From Flavobacteriaceae bacterium (GTDB taxonomy: Bacteria; Bacteroidota; Bacteroidia; Flavobacteriales; Flavobacteriaceae): DNA of 64,000 nucleotides. The position numbers and the translations under genes are program-made. The stretch lies in assembly GCA_018401115.1 (NCBI GenBank), contig JAGYKX010000003.1, forward strand, positions 1-64,000, written 5' to 3'. The notes below the pieces were generated by a model. That model saw only the letters and a list, made by a program, of their open reading frames with translations, was not told the origin of the DNA and ran no database searches. Positions 9,771 to 20,162 of this stretch are shown here, piece by piece (the first letter of the stretch is position 1; every line of letters starts with the position of its first letter).

Positions 9771-10556
9771 ATGAAAACTACCATGACTCATTCCAGAAGC
9801 CGGAACCCTTTTTGGCTATTAAAAACATTACTTATCGCATGCTTTTTGCTTGACTCCATTGGAGCATTTGCACAAGAAAACAACACATTAGAGCCTGCGC
9901 AGATCCTGGTTTTTACCAAAACAACAGGCTGGAGACACAGCAGTATTGAAGCAGGGGTAAAAGCCCTAAAAAAACTTGGAGAGAAGGACGGTTTTGAAGT
10001 GACCCAAACAGAAGACGCCTTCTCTTTTCATCCAGATAATCTAATAAAATACCAATTGGTATTATTTCTAAGCACTACCCTGGAAGTTCTCAATGATGCG
10101 CAGCAAAAAGCCTTTGAAAATTATATTAAACAAGGTGGTGCGTTTATGGGTATTCACGCAGCAGCAGACACCGAATACGAATGGCCATTTTACGGAAAAT
10201 TAGTGGGGGCATATTTTGAGAGTCACCCCAATGATCCCAATGTGCTTAATGCCCAGATGCGGGTGGTAAATTCTGAGCACCCAGCGACTAAAAATCTCCC
10301 CCTCTTATGGACTAGGGCAGATGAATGGTACAATTATAAAAACATTAACCCAGACATAAAGGTGCTCATTAACTTGGAAGAAGATTCTTATAGTGGTGGC
10401 ACCAATGGTGTAAACCACCCCATTGCCTGGTACCATAAAAGTCTTGGCGGCAGGGCTTTCTATACTGGCGGGGGCCACACAGAAGCTTCTTTTGAAGAAG
10501 GCCATTTCTTGGACCACCTCAGCGGAGGCATTGCTTATTGCCTCGGGAGGGATTAA
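9771..10556 (+). CDS. Secreted ThuA-like domain protein
   Basis: ThuA-like (trehalose-utilisation-type) protein with a glutamine-amidotransferase-like fold, 261 residues. A signal peptide is visible (LLKTLLIACFLLDSIGAFAQ, cut near residue 35). The mature part starts with ILVFTKTTGWRHSSIEAG and contains GGAFMGIHAAADTEYEWPFYGKLVGAYFESHP-type blocks and GGRAFYTGGGHTE near the end, the family's conserved histidine segments. In Bacteroidota such domains are often linked to sugar use and may occur with haem c or PKD domains; none is present here. It likely shares a transcript with the upstream regulator. Substrate unknown. Confidence 0.85.
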   Translation: MKTTMTHSRSRNPFWLLKTLLIACFLLDSIGAFAQENNTLEPAQILVFTKTTGWRHSSIEAGVKALKKLGEKDGFEVTQTEDAFSFHPDNLIKYQLVLFLSTTLEVLNDAQQKAFENYIKQGGAFMGIHAAADTEYEWPFYGKLVGAYFESHPNDPNVLNAQMRVVNSEHPATKNLPLLWTRADEWYNYKNINPDIKVLINLEEDSYSGGTNGVNHPIAWYHKSLGGRAFYTGGGHTEASFEEGHFLDHLSGGIAYCLGRD

Positions 10557-10670
10557 GAACTCCTGAGACTTTTTTGTTTAGCATTTAAGGGAGATCTTAA
10601 TTTATAATTACAACAATTCATCGGTTGCAATTTTTTTTAGGTATAAATAGCTCATAATCCTATCTTAAAG

Positions 10671-10702
10671 TTTGTTATAACCAGCACCGTACTGTAAATT
10701 TG
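10671..10702 (+). promoter_or_regulatory. Promoter of sdhCAB
   Basis: TTTG at 10671-10674 and TAAATTTG at 10695-10702 are separated by 20 bases, an excellent match to the Bacteroidota -33/-7 pattern. The sdhC ATG follows 20 bases after the -7 box, implying a leader of roughly 13 bases. Confidence 0.8.
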
Positions 10703-10722
10703 TACCTAAAATTATTCATAAC

Positions 10723-11391
10723 ATGAGTGGAATACCTTCATCATCCATTGCAAGAAAAATAGTGATGGCCTTATCAGGTTTGTTTTTAGTGCTTTTCTTA
10801 GGGCAGCATTTTGTGATTAACATCACTTCCGTTATTGCGCCAGACACCTTTAATACTTGGTCTCATTTCATGGGATACAATCCTTTGGTTCAATACGCGC
10901 TACAACCAGTGCTTATAGGTGGAGTAATTGTACACTTTGTGATGGGCTTTGTTTTAGAAATCCAAAACAGAAAAGCCCGTGGTATTCGCTACTTCAGATA
11001 CAACGGCGGCGCTAATGCTTCTTGGATTTCTAGAAATATGATTATATCTGGAGCCACCGTATTGGCTTTTTTATTAGTGCACATGTACGACTTCTGGTTT
11101 CATGAAATGGTTTACAAATACGTGGAATTTAACCCAGAAGACCCTACGCGTTACTATGCAGAAACCGTAGAAAAATTTCACTCTCCTATCAAAACAAGTT
11201 TGTATGTGATTTCTTTTGTGCTTTTAGCCCTTCACTTATTACACGGTTTCGCTTCTTCTTTCCAAACCATGGGAGTGAACAACAAATACAGCGCTGCTAT
11301 AAAAACATTTACCAAAGTATATGCCATTGCTATCCCATTGGGATTTGCCTTTATTGCCATATACCATCATTTAAATCCTATAACGCATTAG
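10723..11391 (+). CDS. sdhC: Succinate dehydrogenase cytochrome b subunit
   Basis: Membrane anchor of complex II (succinate:menaquinone reductase), the di-haem cytochrome b558 type found in Bacteroidota. The 222 residues contain five hydrophobic helices and several conserved histidines that can ligate haem (GQHFVINI near 27, VHFVMGF near 71, VHMYDFWFH near 119, LHLLHGFAS near 170, IYHHLNP near the end). It begins the sdhCAB operon, 4 bases before sdhA. No separate sdhD is present, as expected for the b558 type. Confidence 0.95.
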   Translation: MSGIPSSSIARKIVMALSGLFLVLFLGQHFVINITSVIAPDTFNTWSHFMGYNPLVQYALQPVLIGGVIVHFVMGFVLEIQNRKARGIRYFRYNGGANASWISRNMIISGATVLAFLLVHMYDFWFHEMVYKYVEFNPEDPTRYYAETVEKFHSPIKTSLYVISFVLLALHLLHGFASSFQTMGVNNKYSAAIKTFTKVYAIAIPLGFAFIAIYHHLNPITH

Positions 11392-11395
11392 CCTT

Positions 11396-13399
11396 ATGAG
11401 TGTACTAGATTCGAAAGTGCCAAAAGGTCCTTTAGACCAAAAATGGACAGCACACAAAAACAAGATTAACCTAGTAAACCCAGTCAATAAGCGTAAGATA
11501 GACGTGATTGTGGTGGGGACTGGATTGGCCGGTGGAGCCGCTGCGGCATCGCTTGCAGAGCTAGGATACAATGTAAAAACATTTTGCTACCAAGATTCTC
11601 CCAGACGTGCGCATTCCATTGCAGCACAAGGAGGGATTAACGCATCTAAAAACTACCAAGGAGACGGAGATTCCAACTACCGTTTGTTTTATGACACCAT
11701 TAAAGGAGGAGATTACCGCTCTAGAGAGGCCAACGTGTACCGTTTGGCAGAAGTGTCTGGAAATATAATTGATCAGTGTGTGGCACAAGGAGTTCCTTTT
11801 GCCCGTGAATACGGTGGTCAATTAGACAACCGTTCTTTTGGAGGGGTATTAGTATCTAGAACCTTCTACGCGAAAGGACAAACAGGACAACAACTTTTGT
11901 TGGGCGCTTACTCTGCGATGAACCGTCAGATTAACCGCGGTAAAATAACGCCTTATAACCGCCATGAAATGCTAGACCTAGTCTTGGTAGATGGTAAGGC
12001 AAGAGGAATTATTGCCAGAGACTTAGTCACTGGAGCCATTGAGCGTCATTCTGCACATGCTGTAGTGTTGGCTTCTGGAGGATATGGAAACGTATTCTAC
12101 CTGTCTACCAATGCTATGGGATCTAATGTAATGGCCGCTTGGCGTGCCCACAGAAGAGGGGCTTATTTTGCCAATCCTTGTTTTACACAAATTCACCCTA
12201 CCTGTATTCCTGTCTCTGGAGACCACCAGTCTAAGCTTACGCTCATGTCTGAGTCTCTCAGAAATGACGGACGTATTTGGGTTCCCGCTAAAAAAGAAGA
12301 TGCAGAGGCCATTAGAGCAGGTAAACTAAAGCCTACTCAAATTGCAGAAGCAGACAGGGATTATTTCTTAGAAAGACGTTACCCTGCTTTTGGAAACTTA
12401 GTGCCAAGAGATGTAGCTTCCAGAGCAGCCAAAGAGCGTTGTGACGCTGGATTTGGAGTAAATAAAACAGGAGAAGCCGTGTATTTAGACTTTGACGCAG
12501 CCATAATGCGTTACGGAAAAGAGAAAGCACTTATCTCAGGACAAAAAGACGTTTCTGATTCAGAAGTAAGGGTGCTTGGAGAAGAAATTATTGCCGCTAA
12601 ATACGGTAACCTCTTCCAGATGTACGAGAAGATCGTAGATGAGAACCCATACAAAACCCCTATGATGATTTACCCAGCAGTACACTATACTATGGGTGGC
12701 CTATGGGTAGATTATAACTTACAAACCACCATTCCTGGTTGTTTTGCCGCTGGAGAAGCCAACTTTAGTGACCACGGTGCCAACCGACTTGGGGCTTCTG
12801 CGCTAATGCAAGGACTGGCAGACGGATACTTTGTATTGCCTTCTACGATTGGAAACTACTTGGCAGACGACATTGCTACAGGAACTATCCCCACGGACAG
12901 CCCTGAATTCGAAGCCGCTGAAAAAGAAGTCATTGATAGAATGGCTAAAATGAAAGCTGGAAAAGGACTGCATTCTGTAGATTACTACCACAAGAAGCTC
13001 GGAAAAATCATGTGGAATAAATGTGGGATGTCCAGAAACGAAAAAGAGCTCAACGAGGCCATTGAAGAGATAGCTGCTTTAAGAGCAGATTTCTGGGAAA
13101 ACGTAAAAATTCCTGGAAACATAAACACTAAAAACCAAGAGTTAGAGAAAGCAGGCCGCGTGGCAGACTTTTTGGAACTAGGAGAATTGTTTGCCAAAGA
13201 TGCCTTAACTAGAAATGAATCTTGTGGTGGGCATTTTAGAGAAGAGTACCAAACACCAGAAGGAGAAGCCCTTAGGGACGACGAAAGCTTTAAATTTGTC
13301 TCTGCCTGGGAGTACAAAGGCGCGCCTAAAGACGCCGTGCTTCACAAAGAAGAATTGGTATACGAAAATATAGAAGTTAAGACCAGAAGCTACAAATAA
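11396..13399 (+). CDS. sdhA: Succinate dehydrogenase flavoprotein subunit
   Basis: Catalytic FAD subunit of complex II, 667 residues, oxidising succinate to fumarate in the TCA cycle on the cytoplasmic side of the membrane. The dinucleotide-binding [19 protein letters not shown] lies near residues 40-58, and the FAD-attachment histidine is in [14 protein letters not shown]. The substrate loop [16 protein letters not shown] and the C-terminal [10 protein letters not shown] with [10 protein letters not shown] are present. Length is typical of the long Bacteroidota form. It is followed by sdhB after 8 bases. Confidence 0.97.
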   Translation: MSVLDSKVPKGPLDQKWTAHKNKINLVNPVNKRKIDVIVVGTGLAGGAAAASLAELGYNVKTFCYQDSPRRAHSIAAQGGINASKNYQGDGDSNYRLFYDTIKGGDYRSREANVYRLAEVSGNIIDQCVAQGVPFAREYGGQLDNRSFGGVLVSRTFYAKGQTGQQLLLGAYSAMNRQINRGKITPYNRHEMLDLVLVDGKARGIIARDLVTGAIERHSAHAVVLASGGYGNVFYLSTNAMGSNVMAAWRAHRRGAYFANPCFTQIHPTCIPVSGDHQSKLTLMSESLRNDGRIWVPAKKEDAEAIRAGKLKPTQIAEADRDYFLERRYPAFGNLVPRDVASRAAKERCDAGFGVNKTGEAVYLDFDAAIMRYGKEKALISGQKDVSDSEVRVLGEEIIAAKYGNLFQMYEKIVDENPYKTPMMIYPAVHYTMGGLWVDYNLQTTIPGCFAAGEANFSDHGANRLGASALMQGLADGYFVLPSTIGNYLADDIATGTIPTDSPEFEAAEKEVIDRMAKMKAGKGLHSVDYYHKKLGKIMWNKCGMSRNEKELNEAIEEIAALRADFWENVKIPGNINTKNQELEKAGRVADFLELGELFAKDALTRNESCGGHFREEYQTPEGEALRDDESFKFVSAWEYKGAPKDAVLHKEELVYENIEVKTRSYK

Positions 13400-13407
13400 A
13401 AAGACCT

Positions 13408-14154
13408 ATGAAGCTCACTTTAAAAATTTGGCGACAAGATAGCGCCAACAGCAAAGGAACAATGCAAACCTACCCTATTGAAGGGATTGAGGGAGACATG
13501 TCTTTCTTAGAGATGCTAGATGTCTTAAACGAAGGTTTGATCAACAAAGGAGAAACTCCTGTGGAATTTGACCACGATTGTAGGGAAGGGATCTGCGGAT
13601 CCTGCTCTTTACAAATCAATGGAGAACCGCACGGTCCAGACCGTATGGTCACTACCTGTCAATTACACATGCGTAGCTTTAAAGATGGCGACACCATAGT
13701 TATTGAGCCTTTCAGGGCCAAAGCATTCCCAGTGATCAAAGATCTCATTGTAGACCGCTCTGCCTTTGACCGCATTCAGCAGTCAGGAGGCTATGTGTCT
13801 GTAAATACTTCTGGAAACACCTTAGACGCCAACGCCATTCCAATTAACAAACAAGATGCAGACAGCGCCTTTGCCGCAGCGGCTTGTATAGGTTGTGGGG
13901 CTTGTGTAGCGGCTTGTAAAAACGCTTCTGCCATGTTGTTCACCTCAGCAAAGGTATCTCAGTACGCACTCCTTCCTCAAGGGCAGGTAGAGGCTACAGA
14001 GCGTGTAGAAAACATGGTGCGCCAAATGGACCTAGAAGGTTTTGGAAACTGTACCAATACAGGTGCCTGTGAGATAGAATGCCCTAAAGGCATTTCTCTA
14101 GAGAACATTGCTCGTTTAAACCGCGAATTCTTAAGTGCAAACATCAAGGGATAA
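13408..14154 (+). CDS. sdhB: Succinate dehydrogenase iron-sulfur subunit
   Basis: Electron-transfer subunit of complex II, 248 residues, with three clusters. The 2Fe-2S ligands are in [15 protein letters not shown] followed by TTCQLHM; the 4Fe-4S and 3Fe-4S ligands are in [29 protein letters not shown]. It ends the sdhCAB operon; a strong bidirectional hairpin lies 40 bases after the stop. Confidence 0.97.
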   Translation: MKLTLKIWRQDSANSKGTMQTYPIEGIEGDMSFLEMLDVLNEGLINKGETPVEFDHDCREGICGSCSLQINGEPHGPDRMVTTCQLHMRSFKDGDTIVIEPFRAKAFPVIKDLIVDRSAFDRIQQSGGYVSVNTSGNTLDANAIPINKQDADSAFAAAACIGCGACVAACKNASAMLFTSAKVSQYALLPQGQVEATERVENMVRQMDLEGFGNCTNTGACEIECPKGISLENIARLNREFLSANIKG

Positions 14155-14193
14155 GTTCCTTAGAAATATATTTTGGGCTCCGCCCCATGAACT

Positions 14194-14225
14194 AAAAACC
14201 CCTTAGCGCTCGCTAAGGGGTTTTT
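14194..14225. terminator. Bidirectional terminator between sdhB and scoB
   Basis: A perfect 15-bp inverted repeat, AAAAACCCCTTAGCG / CGCTAAGGGGTTTTT, with a 2-base centre. The flanking A and T runs give a T tract in both directions, so it serves the two convergent operons. Confidence 0.9.
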
Positions 14226-14227
14226 AT

Positions 14228-14881
14228 TTACACCACAATCTCCGGCACTAGGTCCGGAATAATGAGCTGTCCTTCGGTGGCGGCTGCTATTTCTGCCACA
14301 GACACGCCCGGGGCGCGTTCGAGGAGTTTAAAGCCTTCTGGGGTCACTTCCAACACGGCTAGGTTAGTGACTATTTTTTTAACGCAGCCTACGCCTGTAA
14401 GCGGTAGAGAACAGCGTTTAAGGAGTTTGGAGGCTCCTTTCTTGTTGGTGTGCATCATGGCCACAATAATATTGTCTGCAGAAGCTACTAAATCCATAGC
14501 GCCGCCCATGCCTTTGACCATGACCCCTGGGATTTTCCAATTGGCTATGTCCCCGTTTTGGGCTACTTCCATAGCTCCTAAAATAGTGAGGTGCACTTGT
14601 TTGGCACGGATCATCCCAAAACTCATAGCAGAGTCAAAAAAAGCCGCTCCTGGAAGGGTGGTAATGGTCTGTTTTCCCGCATTGATGAGGTCTGCGTCTT
14701 CTGCACCCTCAAATGGAAAAGGCCCCATACCCAATACGCCGTTCTCAGATTGAAATTCTACCGAAATGTCTTCTTGCACAAAATTGGCTACCAGAGTGGG
14801 TATGCCTATCCCTAGGTTTACATAATAACCGTCTTGAACTTCCTGTGCAATACGTTTTGCTATACCGTTTTTATCTAACAT
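14228..14881 (-). CDS. scoB: 3-oxoacid CoA-transferase subunit B
   Basis: Subunit B of succinyl-CoA:3-ketoacid CoA-transferase, which moves CoA from succinyl-CoA to acetoacetate in ketone body and branched-chain breakdown. The 217 residues contain the catalytic-glutamate motif SENGVLGMGP and the following LPGAAFFDSAMSFGMIR and GGAMDLV blocks. It starts 11 bases after the subunit A stop. The related butyrate/acetoacetate CoA-transferases (AtoA) are close alternatives for substrate. Confidence 0.93.
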   Translation of the reverse strand: MLDKNGIAKRIAQEVQDGYYVNLGIGIPTLVANFVQEDISVEFQSENGVLGMGPFPFEGAEDADLINAGKQTITTLPGAAFFDSAMSFGMIRAKQVHLTILGAMEVAQNGDIANWKIPGVMVKGMGGAMDLVASADNIIVAMMHTNKKGASKLLKRCSLPLTGVGCVKKIVTNLAVLEVTPEGFKLLERAPGVSVAEIAAATEGQLIIPDLVPEIVV

Positions 14882-14892
14882 ACTGCGGTCTT

Positions 14893-15594
14893 TTATGGGT
14901 TTGGTCTAGTGGTGCGTTGTTCTATTCTCTTTTCATAATTCGCGCCCTGGAAAATACGTTGTACCATAATTCCTGGAATGTGAATTTGGTTGGGGTCTAA
15001 GCTTCCTGCAGGAACCAATTCTTCTACCTCAGCTACTGTAATAGTGGCGGCCCCAGCCATGCAGGCGTTAAAGTTTCTCGCGGTCCCTTTGAAGATTAAA
15101 TTCCCTGCGGTGTCTCCTTTCCAAGCCTTTACAAAAGCAAAGTCTGCTTTATACGCCGTTTCTAAGAGGTGCATTTTGCCGTTGAATTCCCTAATTTCCT
15201 TGCCTTCTGCCACCTCTGTACCATAGCCCGCAGGCGTATAAAAAGCGGGAATACCCGCTTGGGCCGCCCGGCATTTTTCTGCCAATGTGCCCTGAGGTGT
15301 CAGGATAACTTCTAAAACTCCGGAGAGCATTTGCTGCTCAAAGACGTCATTTTCCCCTACATAAGAGGCCACCATGGTTTTTACCTGATGCTTCACCAGC
15401 ATAAGGCCAATACCAAAGTCTGCTACGCCAGCATTGTTAGAAATACAACAAAGGTTTTTTACGCCGCTTGCGACCAAGGCTGCTATGGCATTTTCTGGAA
15501 TACCACAGAGTCCAAAACCACCCAACATAAATGTTTGGCCATCTTGCACCCCTTCTATAGCGACTTGCGCAGAGGAAACTACTTTTTGAATCAT
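14893..15594 (-). CDS. scoA: 3-oxoacid CoA-transferase subunit A
   Basis: Subunit A of the same enzyme, 233 residues. The CoA-binding loop [13 protein letters not shown] lies near residues 25-37, and the family segments [23 protein letters not shown] and [12 protein letters not shown] follow. The C-terminus [16 protein letters not shown] is the usual end of the subunit. No TAnnTTTG promoter could be assigned in the 99 bases upstream; transcription may start there or read through from the PBP1A operon. Confidence 0.93.
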   Translation of the reverse strand: MIQKVVSSAQVAIEGVQDGQTFMLGGFGLCGIPENAIAALVASGVKNLCCISNNAGVADFGIGLMLVKHQVKTMVASYVGENDVFEQQMLSGVLEVILTPQGTLAEKCRAAQAGIPAFYTPAGYGTEVAEGKEIREFNGKMHLLETAYKADFAFVKAWKGDTAGNLIFKGTARNFNACMAGAATITVAEVEELVPAGSLDPNQIHIPGIMVQRIFQGANYEKRIEQRTTRPNP

Positions 15595-15693
15595 AAGTAA
15601 TGCTTTATAAGTTAAGATACAAAAAAGAACCTTAAGGGATTGGCCTATGGAGGGTCAAAAAGGCATCGGCCAGAAAAGGCCTGAAATAACGCT

Positions 15694-18060
15694 TTAAAAA
15701 TCCAACCCTTCGAGGTCGTCTTCTGCCAAATCTATGCCGGGATCGCCTTCTTCTGTGACAACAGGCTCACAATCTACCACAATGCTCAGGTTTTCAGGAC
15801 GTTCAAAGGCTTCCATAGAAATCCCTAATTCAGGTATGGCGTAATTGTCCCGCATATAATTGGCCCAAATAGGCAGGGCCATAGAGGCGCCTTGCCCATA
15901 AGCAATGGTTTCAAAATGGGTAGCGCGTTCTTCTCCCCCTACCCAAACTACGGAAACAAGGTTGGGGACCATACCCATAAACCAACCGTCTGACTGGTTT
16001 TGTGTGGTCCCTGTTTTTCCAGCAATAGGATTTTTAAAAGCCCAGGGATACCCAGTGACAATTTCTTTGTATTCAGGACGATATTCCTCTGCCCCCTCTG
16101 TGCGGAGTCTAATTCCAGAGCCGTCTTTGGTGACCCCTTCTAATAAATTAGTGACCGTGTAGGCCACATCTTGTGACATGACGTCTTTAGTTTCTGGTAC
16201 ATATTCGTATAACAAAGTGCCTGCCTTGTCTGTAATAGCTGTGACCATCACTGGTTTCACATACACCCCCTTATTCGCAAAAGCCCCATAGGCTCCCACC
16301 ATTTCATATACATTTACGTCTGCGGTGCCCAGTGCTATAGAAGGTACGGGAAGTAAATCGCTTTTAATCCCCAGGTTTTTGACCAATTGCACCACCGGAT
16401 TGGGACCTACCTTATCTATGACTTGAGCAGTCACTGAGTTTACAGACCTGGCAAGTGCTCGTTTGTACGTGAGCATTTCCCCAGTGTAGGTGCCTCCTGA
16501 GTTTTTTGGACACCAGCGTTCCATATTTCCATGCTTGCCAGCGGCAATACAAAATTGGGTGTCTGGAAGCGTCTCACAAGGAGATAATCTGAGTTGGTCT
16601 ATCGCAGTGGCGTATACAAAAGGTTTAAAAATAGAGCCTGCTTGCCTGGTCCCTTGAATGACATTGTCATACTGGAAATGGCGATAATTTACACCCCCTA
16701 CCCAAGCGCGTACATGGCCTGTTTGCGGCTCCATGGACATCATAGCGGCACGTAAAAAAGATTTGTAATAACGGATAGAATCCAGGGGAGTCATTAGGGT
16801 GTCTTTCTGTTGATTAGGACTGTTCCAATCAAAGACCTTCATGGCACGTTTTACCTTAAAACTGGCTAAAATCTGGGCTTCTGTAAAGCCTTTCTCTCGC
16901 ATTTGTCTGCGGCGTTCAGAGGTTCTTATGGCGCGGTCTATTATGGCCTGTTCCTGTTCCGGTTCAATATCTCTAAAAGGAGTGGTGGGGTTTTTCTTTT
17001 GGGTATTTTGTTTAAAAAATGCTGCCTGAAGATTTTTCATATGTCCCCTTACTGCGTTTTCCGCATTCGCCTGCATGCGAGAATCTATAGTGGTATAGAC
17101 TTTTAATCCATCTAAATACAAATTGTATTTACTACCGTCCTCTTTAGGGTTTTCTGCAATCCATTGCTTTAAAAAGCCTTGAAGGTACATCCTAAAGTAA
17201 GTGGCTTTTCCGTCTCTGTGGGTTTGAGGACTAAAATTCAAATCCAAAGGCCTTGCTTGAAGGGAATCTTTGGTAGCGGAATCTAAAAAGGCGTACTTCT
17301 CCATCTGAGATAAGACTGCATTTCTCCTGTTTCTTGTACCCTCTGGATTTCTAGACGGAATGGGGTTGTAAAGACTGGAATTTTTAAGCATACCCACTAG
17401 CATCGCAGACTCTTTAGCGTCTAGCTCCACAGGTTCCTTACCAAAGTAAATATTGGCTGCCGAGCGAATCCCATCTGCATTGTTTCCGAAATCGTAAATA
17501 TTGAGGTACATGGCTATAATCTCGTTCTTGGTGTATTGGCGTTCCAAGCGTGTAGCAATGACCCATTCTTTGACTTTCTGAAGCAGTCTGGCAAATTTAT
17601 TGGAAGAAGCACTCTTGGTAAAGAGCAGTTTAGAGAGTTGTTGGGTAATGGTACTGGCACCACCTCTAGTCCCTAAATAGGCCACCGCTCTTAAGGTCCC
17701 AATGGCGTCAATACCTGAATGGTCGTAAAAACGAATATCTTCGGTAGCCAATAAGGCTTGGACCAGGTTTTCAGGAAGCTCCTCAAAAGTAATGGGGTTT
17801 CTGTTTTCTTCCAAATAAAAAGTCCCGAGTACCTTATCGTCTGCACTAATGATTTGAGTGGCCTGATTGGTCTGGGGATTTTCTAGTCTGTCAAAGGTGG
17901 GCATATCTCCAAAGACGCCTATCGAGGCTAAGTAAAAAAGACTAAAAAAACCAGTGATCCCCAGGAAAAATAGGGCCCAAAAAATTCTAGCATAGGTTTT
18001 AAAGCCTTTTGGCATGGGTTGTCTTTTAGGGGTTTTTGAAGGAGTTTTCGCTTTAGCCAC
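15694..18060 (-). CDS. Penicillin-binding protein 1A (bifunctional transglycosylase/transpeptidase)
   Basis: Class A PBP that polymerises and crosslinks peptidoglycan, 788 residues, anchored by one N-terminal membrane helix (about 25-48). The GT51 transglycosylase shows ATEDIRFYDHSGID and GGASTITQQLSKLL; the transpeptidase shows SxxK GSIFKPFVYA, SxN in ARSVNSVTAQ and the KTG motif GKTGTTQNQSDGWFMG. The acidic tail is common in flavobacterial homologues. It lies downstream of gldH with a 5-base gap, a neighbourhood seen in other gliding flavobacteria. Length is normal. Confidence 0.95.
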   Translation of the reverse strand: MAKAKTPSKTPKRQPMPKGFKTYARIFWALFFLGITGFFSLFYLASIGVFGDMPTFDRLENPQTNQATQIISADDKVLGTFYLEENRNPITFEELPENLVQALLATEDIRFYDHSGIDAIGTLRAVAYLGTRGGASTITQQLSKLLFTKSASSNKFARLLQKVKEWVIATRLERQYTKNEIIAMYLNIYDFGNNADGIRSAANIYFGKEPVELDAKESAMLVGMLKNSSLYNPIPSRNPEGTRNRRNAVLSQMEKYAFLDSATKDSLQARPLDLNFSPQTHRDGKATYFRMYLQGFLKQWIAENPKEDGSKYNLYLDGLKVYTTIDSRMQANAENAVRGHMKNLQAAFFKQNTQKKNPTTPFRDIEPEQEQAIIDRAIRTSERRRQMREKGFTEAQILASFKVKRAMKVFDWNSPNQQKDTLMTPLDSIRYYKSFLRAAMMSMEPQTGHVRAWVGGVNYRHFQYDNVIQGTRQAGSIFKPFVYATAIDQLRLSPCETLPDTQFCIAAGKHGNMERWCPKNSGGTYTGEMLTYKRALARSVNSVTAQVIDKVGPNPVVQLVKNLGIKSDLLPVPSIALGTADVNVYEMVGAYGAFANKGVYVKPVMVTAITDKAGTLLYEYVPETKDVMSQDVAYTVTNLLEGVTKDGSGIRLRTEGAEEYRPEYKEIVTGYPWAFKNPIAGKTGTTQNQSDGWFMGMVPNLVSVVWVGGEERATHFETIAYGQGASMALPIWANYMRDNYAIPELGISMEAFERPENLSIVVDCEPVVTEEGDPGIDLAEDDLEGLDF

Positions 18061-18065
18061 AGAGA

Positions 18066-18578
18066 TTATTTTGGGTTGGAAGTTGATTTTTCTAGCAGAT
18101 AGCCTACAGAGAGTACTCCGGGCAAAAAGGCCATGCCTTCTTGTGCGCCAAGAGTTCTAACGGCCTGATAAATGGAAAGTTCATAGGGCTTAGCACTGTC
18201 AAAACGCACCCCTTTTTTTAAAGGGAGTTGGTGGGTAATAATACCGTTTCCACTGCCCAGCCACTGGCCGTCTGAAGCAGCCAAATCATAAGACAAAGTG
18301 TCCGTAATGACCGAACTATTCGGATGTCTTAAAGTGGTGATTAAAAAAATATTGCTAAAAGGATAGTCTTGGTCGTGCCTCAGGGCAATCCAGAGGGAAT
18401 GGTCTGACAGGCTGTCTTTAACACTTAGATTAAAACGAACAGGCGTCCTGAGCGGCCAACCTGCCTCAGGGAGTTCCTGAAAATCAGATTGTGAGCCGGC
18501 ACCACTACAAGATTGGAGCAACCAAAGGGCTACCCCACACAAAAAACTACTGCTTAGGAGTGTCTTGCTGGTTCTCAT
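18066..18578 (-). CDS. gldH: Gliding motility lipoprotein GldH
   Basis: Lipoprotein needed for gliding in flavobacteria and associated with T9SS function. The ORF track starts at 18890, but that upstream part is only the shifted frame of ricT; the ATG at 18578 gives a proper lipoprotein signal, with a hydrophobic stretch and the lipobox LLQSC. The 170-residue product has the GldH pattern: DHSLWIALRHDQDYPFSNIFL, VITDTLSYDLAASDGQWLGSGNG and a late LPLKKGVRF. Its start lies 32 bases inside the ricT 3' end, suggesting translational coupling. The homology call rests on pattern memory. Confidence 0.87.
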   Translation of the reverse strand: MRTSKTLLSSSFLCGVALWLLQSCSGAGSQSDFQELPEAGWPLRTPVRFNLSVKDSLSDHSLWIALRHDQDYPFSNIFLITTLRHPNSSVITDTLSYDLAASDGQWLGSGNGIITHQLPLKKGVRFDSAKPYELSIYQAVRTLGAQEGMAFLPGVLSVGYLLEKSTSNPK

Positions 18579-19938
18579 TATTGGGTTTGTTATTGCCTTT
18601 AGGCTTAGGGTTTCTCTGCGGTATTTTCTTGTTAGATGGCGCCCCGTTTGCGTCGCTTTTTGGGGTATTATTTCTTTGGGGTTTCCTGCTAGCTTGGGGT
18701 TTATTTCCTTCAGCGGGTTTAGCTGCCTGCCTTGGTTTATTCGCTTGTCTGGGCTTGTTGTTGTCGCCCCCATGAACTGCTGCTTTATCCCTAGGTCCTT
18801 TATTTTTGTTTCTATTCTTATTTTTTTTGTTGCGCCTTCCTTTAGGTGCGTCAAAACGGGTGAGGCTGTCTTGGCCCACCACATTTTCAAAAACTACCTC
18901 AGCCGCCACATGTTCCTCTTCAATGGCATAAGCCTCCAAACTCGGCACTGGTTCCTTGGCCTTATTTTTGGCTAGTATTTCGTTTACTTGGTCCTTAGAA
19001 AGAGTGTGCCAATTGTTGGGCTCGTCCCGATAGGTAAACCAGAGTTTTTCTTTAAAAATATCTACTTTCTGGCAAAAAGCCAATCCTTTTTCTGTAAACA
19101 ATTTGGTGTCTGCGGCAGGGAAATCTTTAAGGGCGTCTACATAAACATCTAATTCAAAATTGAGACAACACTTTAATTTACCACATTGACCTGCTAATTT
19201 TTGAGGGTTTAAAGACAACTGCTGATACCGCGCTGCTGCCGTACCCACAGACCTGAAATCTGTAAGCCAGGTAGAACAACACAATTCACGGCCACAAGAA
19301 CCAATACCGCCCAATCGCTGGGCTTCTTGTCTGTAACCAATTTGACGCATCTCAATGCGAATTCCAAAGGCCTTAGCCATGTCCTTAATAAGCTGTCTAA
19401 AATCTACACGATCTTCTGCCGTATAGTAAAAAGTAGCCTTAGAACCGTCTCCTTGAAATTCAACATCGGAGAGTTTCATCTGTAAATTCAACGAAATAGC
19501 AATCTCTCTAGAGCGCTTTTTAATCTCCTCCTCACGGTCCCTACAACGCTGCCAAATGGCAATGTCTTTTTCCGTGGCTTTACGGTACAACTTAGGAAGG
19601 TCTTCACTAGTGAAAGACACCTTTTTCTTCTTCATCTGAACCTTTACCAGTGAACCCGTTAAAGTCACCATCCCAAGATCGTGTCCAGAAGTGGCTTGCG
19701 TAGCTACCAAATCCCCAATTTGCAAAGGAAGTCCCTCTGAATTTCTAAAGTATTCTTTCCTGGAATTTTTAAAACGTACTTCCACACAATCAAACGGCGC
19801 CTCTCCCGCAGGAAGGCTCATGTTGGAAAGCCAGTCAAAAACCGTTAATTTATTACAACTATCCGTACCGCAAGTGCCATTGCTCTTACAGCCTCGGGGT
19901 TGTCCGTCTGCGCCAGTGGCACAACTACTACAGCCCAT
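18547..19938 (-). CDS. ricT: RicT-like PSP1 domain protein
   Basis: PSP1-family protein, 463 residues, related to RicT (YaaT) of Bacillus, a partner of RNA-processing complexes; the role in Bacteroidota is not established. The cysteine-rich N-terminus MGCSSCATG and the core GIGSCGRELCCSTWL followed by CGKLKCCLNFE give possible iron-sulfur ligands, as in the Ric complex. The first 345 residues are the conserved part; the last 110 are a very basic, low-complexity Lys/Asn/Gln/Pro tail that looks disordered and could bind RNA. The stop lies within the gldH coding region. Confidence 0.85.
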   Translation of the reverse strand: MGCSSCATGADGQPRGCKSNGTCGTDSCNKLTVFDWLSNMSLPAGEAPFDCVEVRFKNSRKEYFRNSEGLPLQIGDLVATQATSGHDLGMVTLTGSLVKVQMKKKKVSFTSEDLPKLYRKATEKDIAIWQRCRDREEEIKKRSREIAISLNLQMKLSDVEFQGDGSKATFYYTAEDRVDFRQLIKDMAKAFGIRIEMRQIGYRQEAQRLGGIGSCGRELCCSTWLTDFRSVGTAAARYQQLSLNPQKLAGQCGKLKCCLNFELDVYVDALKDFPAADTKLFTEKGLAFCQKVDIFKEKLWFTYRDEPNNWHTLSKDQVNEILAKNKAKEPVPSLEAYAIEEEHVAAEVVFENVVGQDSLTRFDAPKGRRNKKNKNRNKNKGPRDKAAVHGGDNNKPRQANKPRQAAKPAEGNKPQASRKPQRNNTPKSDANGAPSNKKIPQRNPKPKGNNKPNNENQQDTPKQ

Positions 19939-19956
19939 ATATTTTATATTCTCAAA

Positions 19957-19976
19957 GCCTGGAAAATATCCCAGGC
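19957..19976 (-). promoter_or_regulatory. Stem-loop just upstream of ricT start
   Basis: GCCTGG and CCAGGC form a perfect 6-bp inverted repeat with 8 unpaired bases, 19 bases before the ricT ATG. It could influence ribosome access, but a 6-bp stem is easily found by chance. Confidence 0.3.
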
Positions 19977-20090
19977 ACTAGATTAGTAATGAATGCACGC
20001 CCTAATTTGTTTTTGGCCTCCGGCCGATGCCTTATGAGTAGACACCCAAAAAACAGCGCTGATGTAAAGATACTACAAATTATGCTCCCT

Positions 20091-20119
20091 AAAAAAAGCC
20101 CCACATATAAATGTGGGGC
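20091..20119 (-). terminator. Intrinsic terminator of trhO
   Basis: On the minus strand GCCCCACAT and ATGTGGGGC form a 9-bp stem with a 4-base loop, followed by seven T residues. It lies 44 bases after the trhO stop. Confidence 0.9.
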
Positions 20120-20162
20120 CTTGGATAAGTAGCTTTTTATTGCCTTGTAGGAAAGGGGAGCG

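Noticed and set aside
18579-18890. 312-base N-terminal extension of gldH
   Set aside because: It is the shadow of the ricT frame and lacks a signal; the lipoprotein signal starts at 18578.
15660-20033. Shared 12-base string AAGGCATCGGCC (15660-15671 and reverse at 20022-20033)
   Set aside because: Many 12-base matches are expected by chance in 64 kb; no longer similarity around them, so not called a repeat family.
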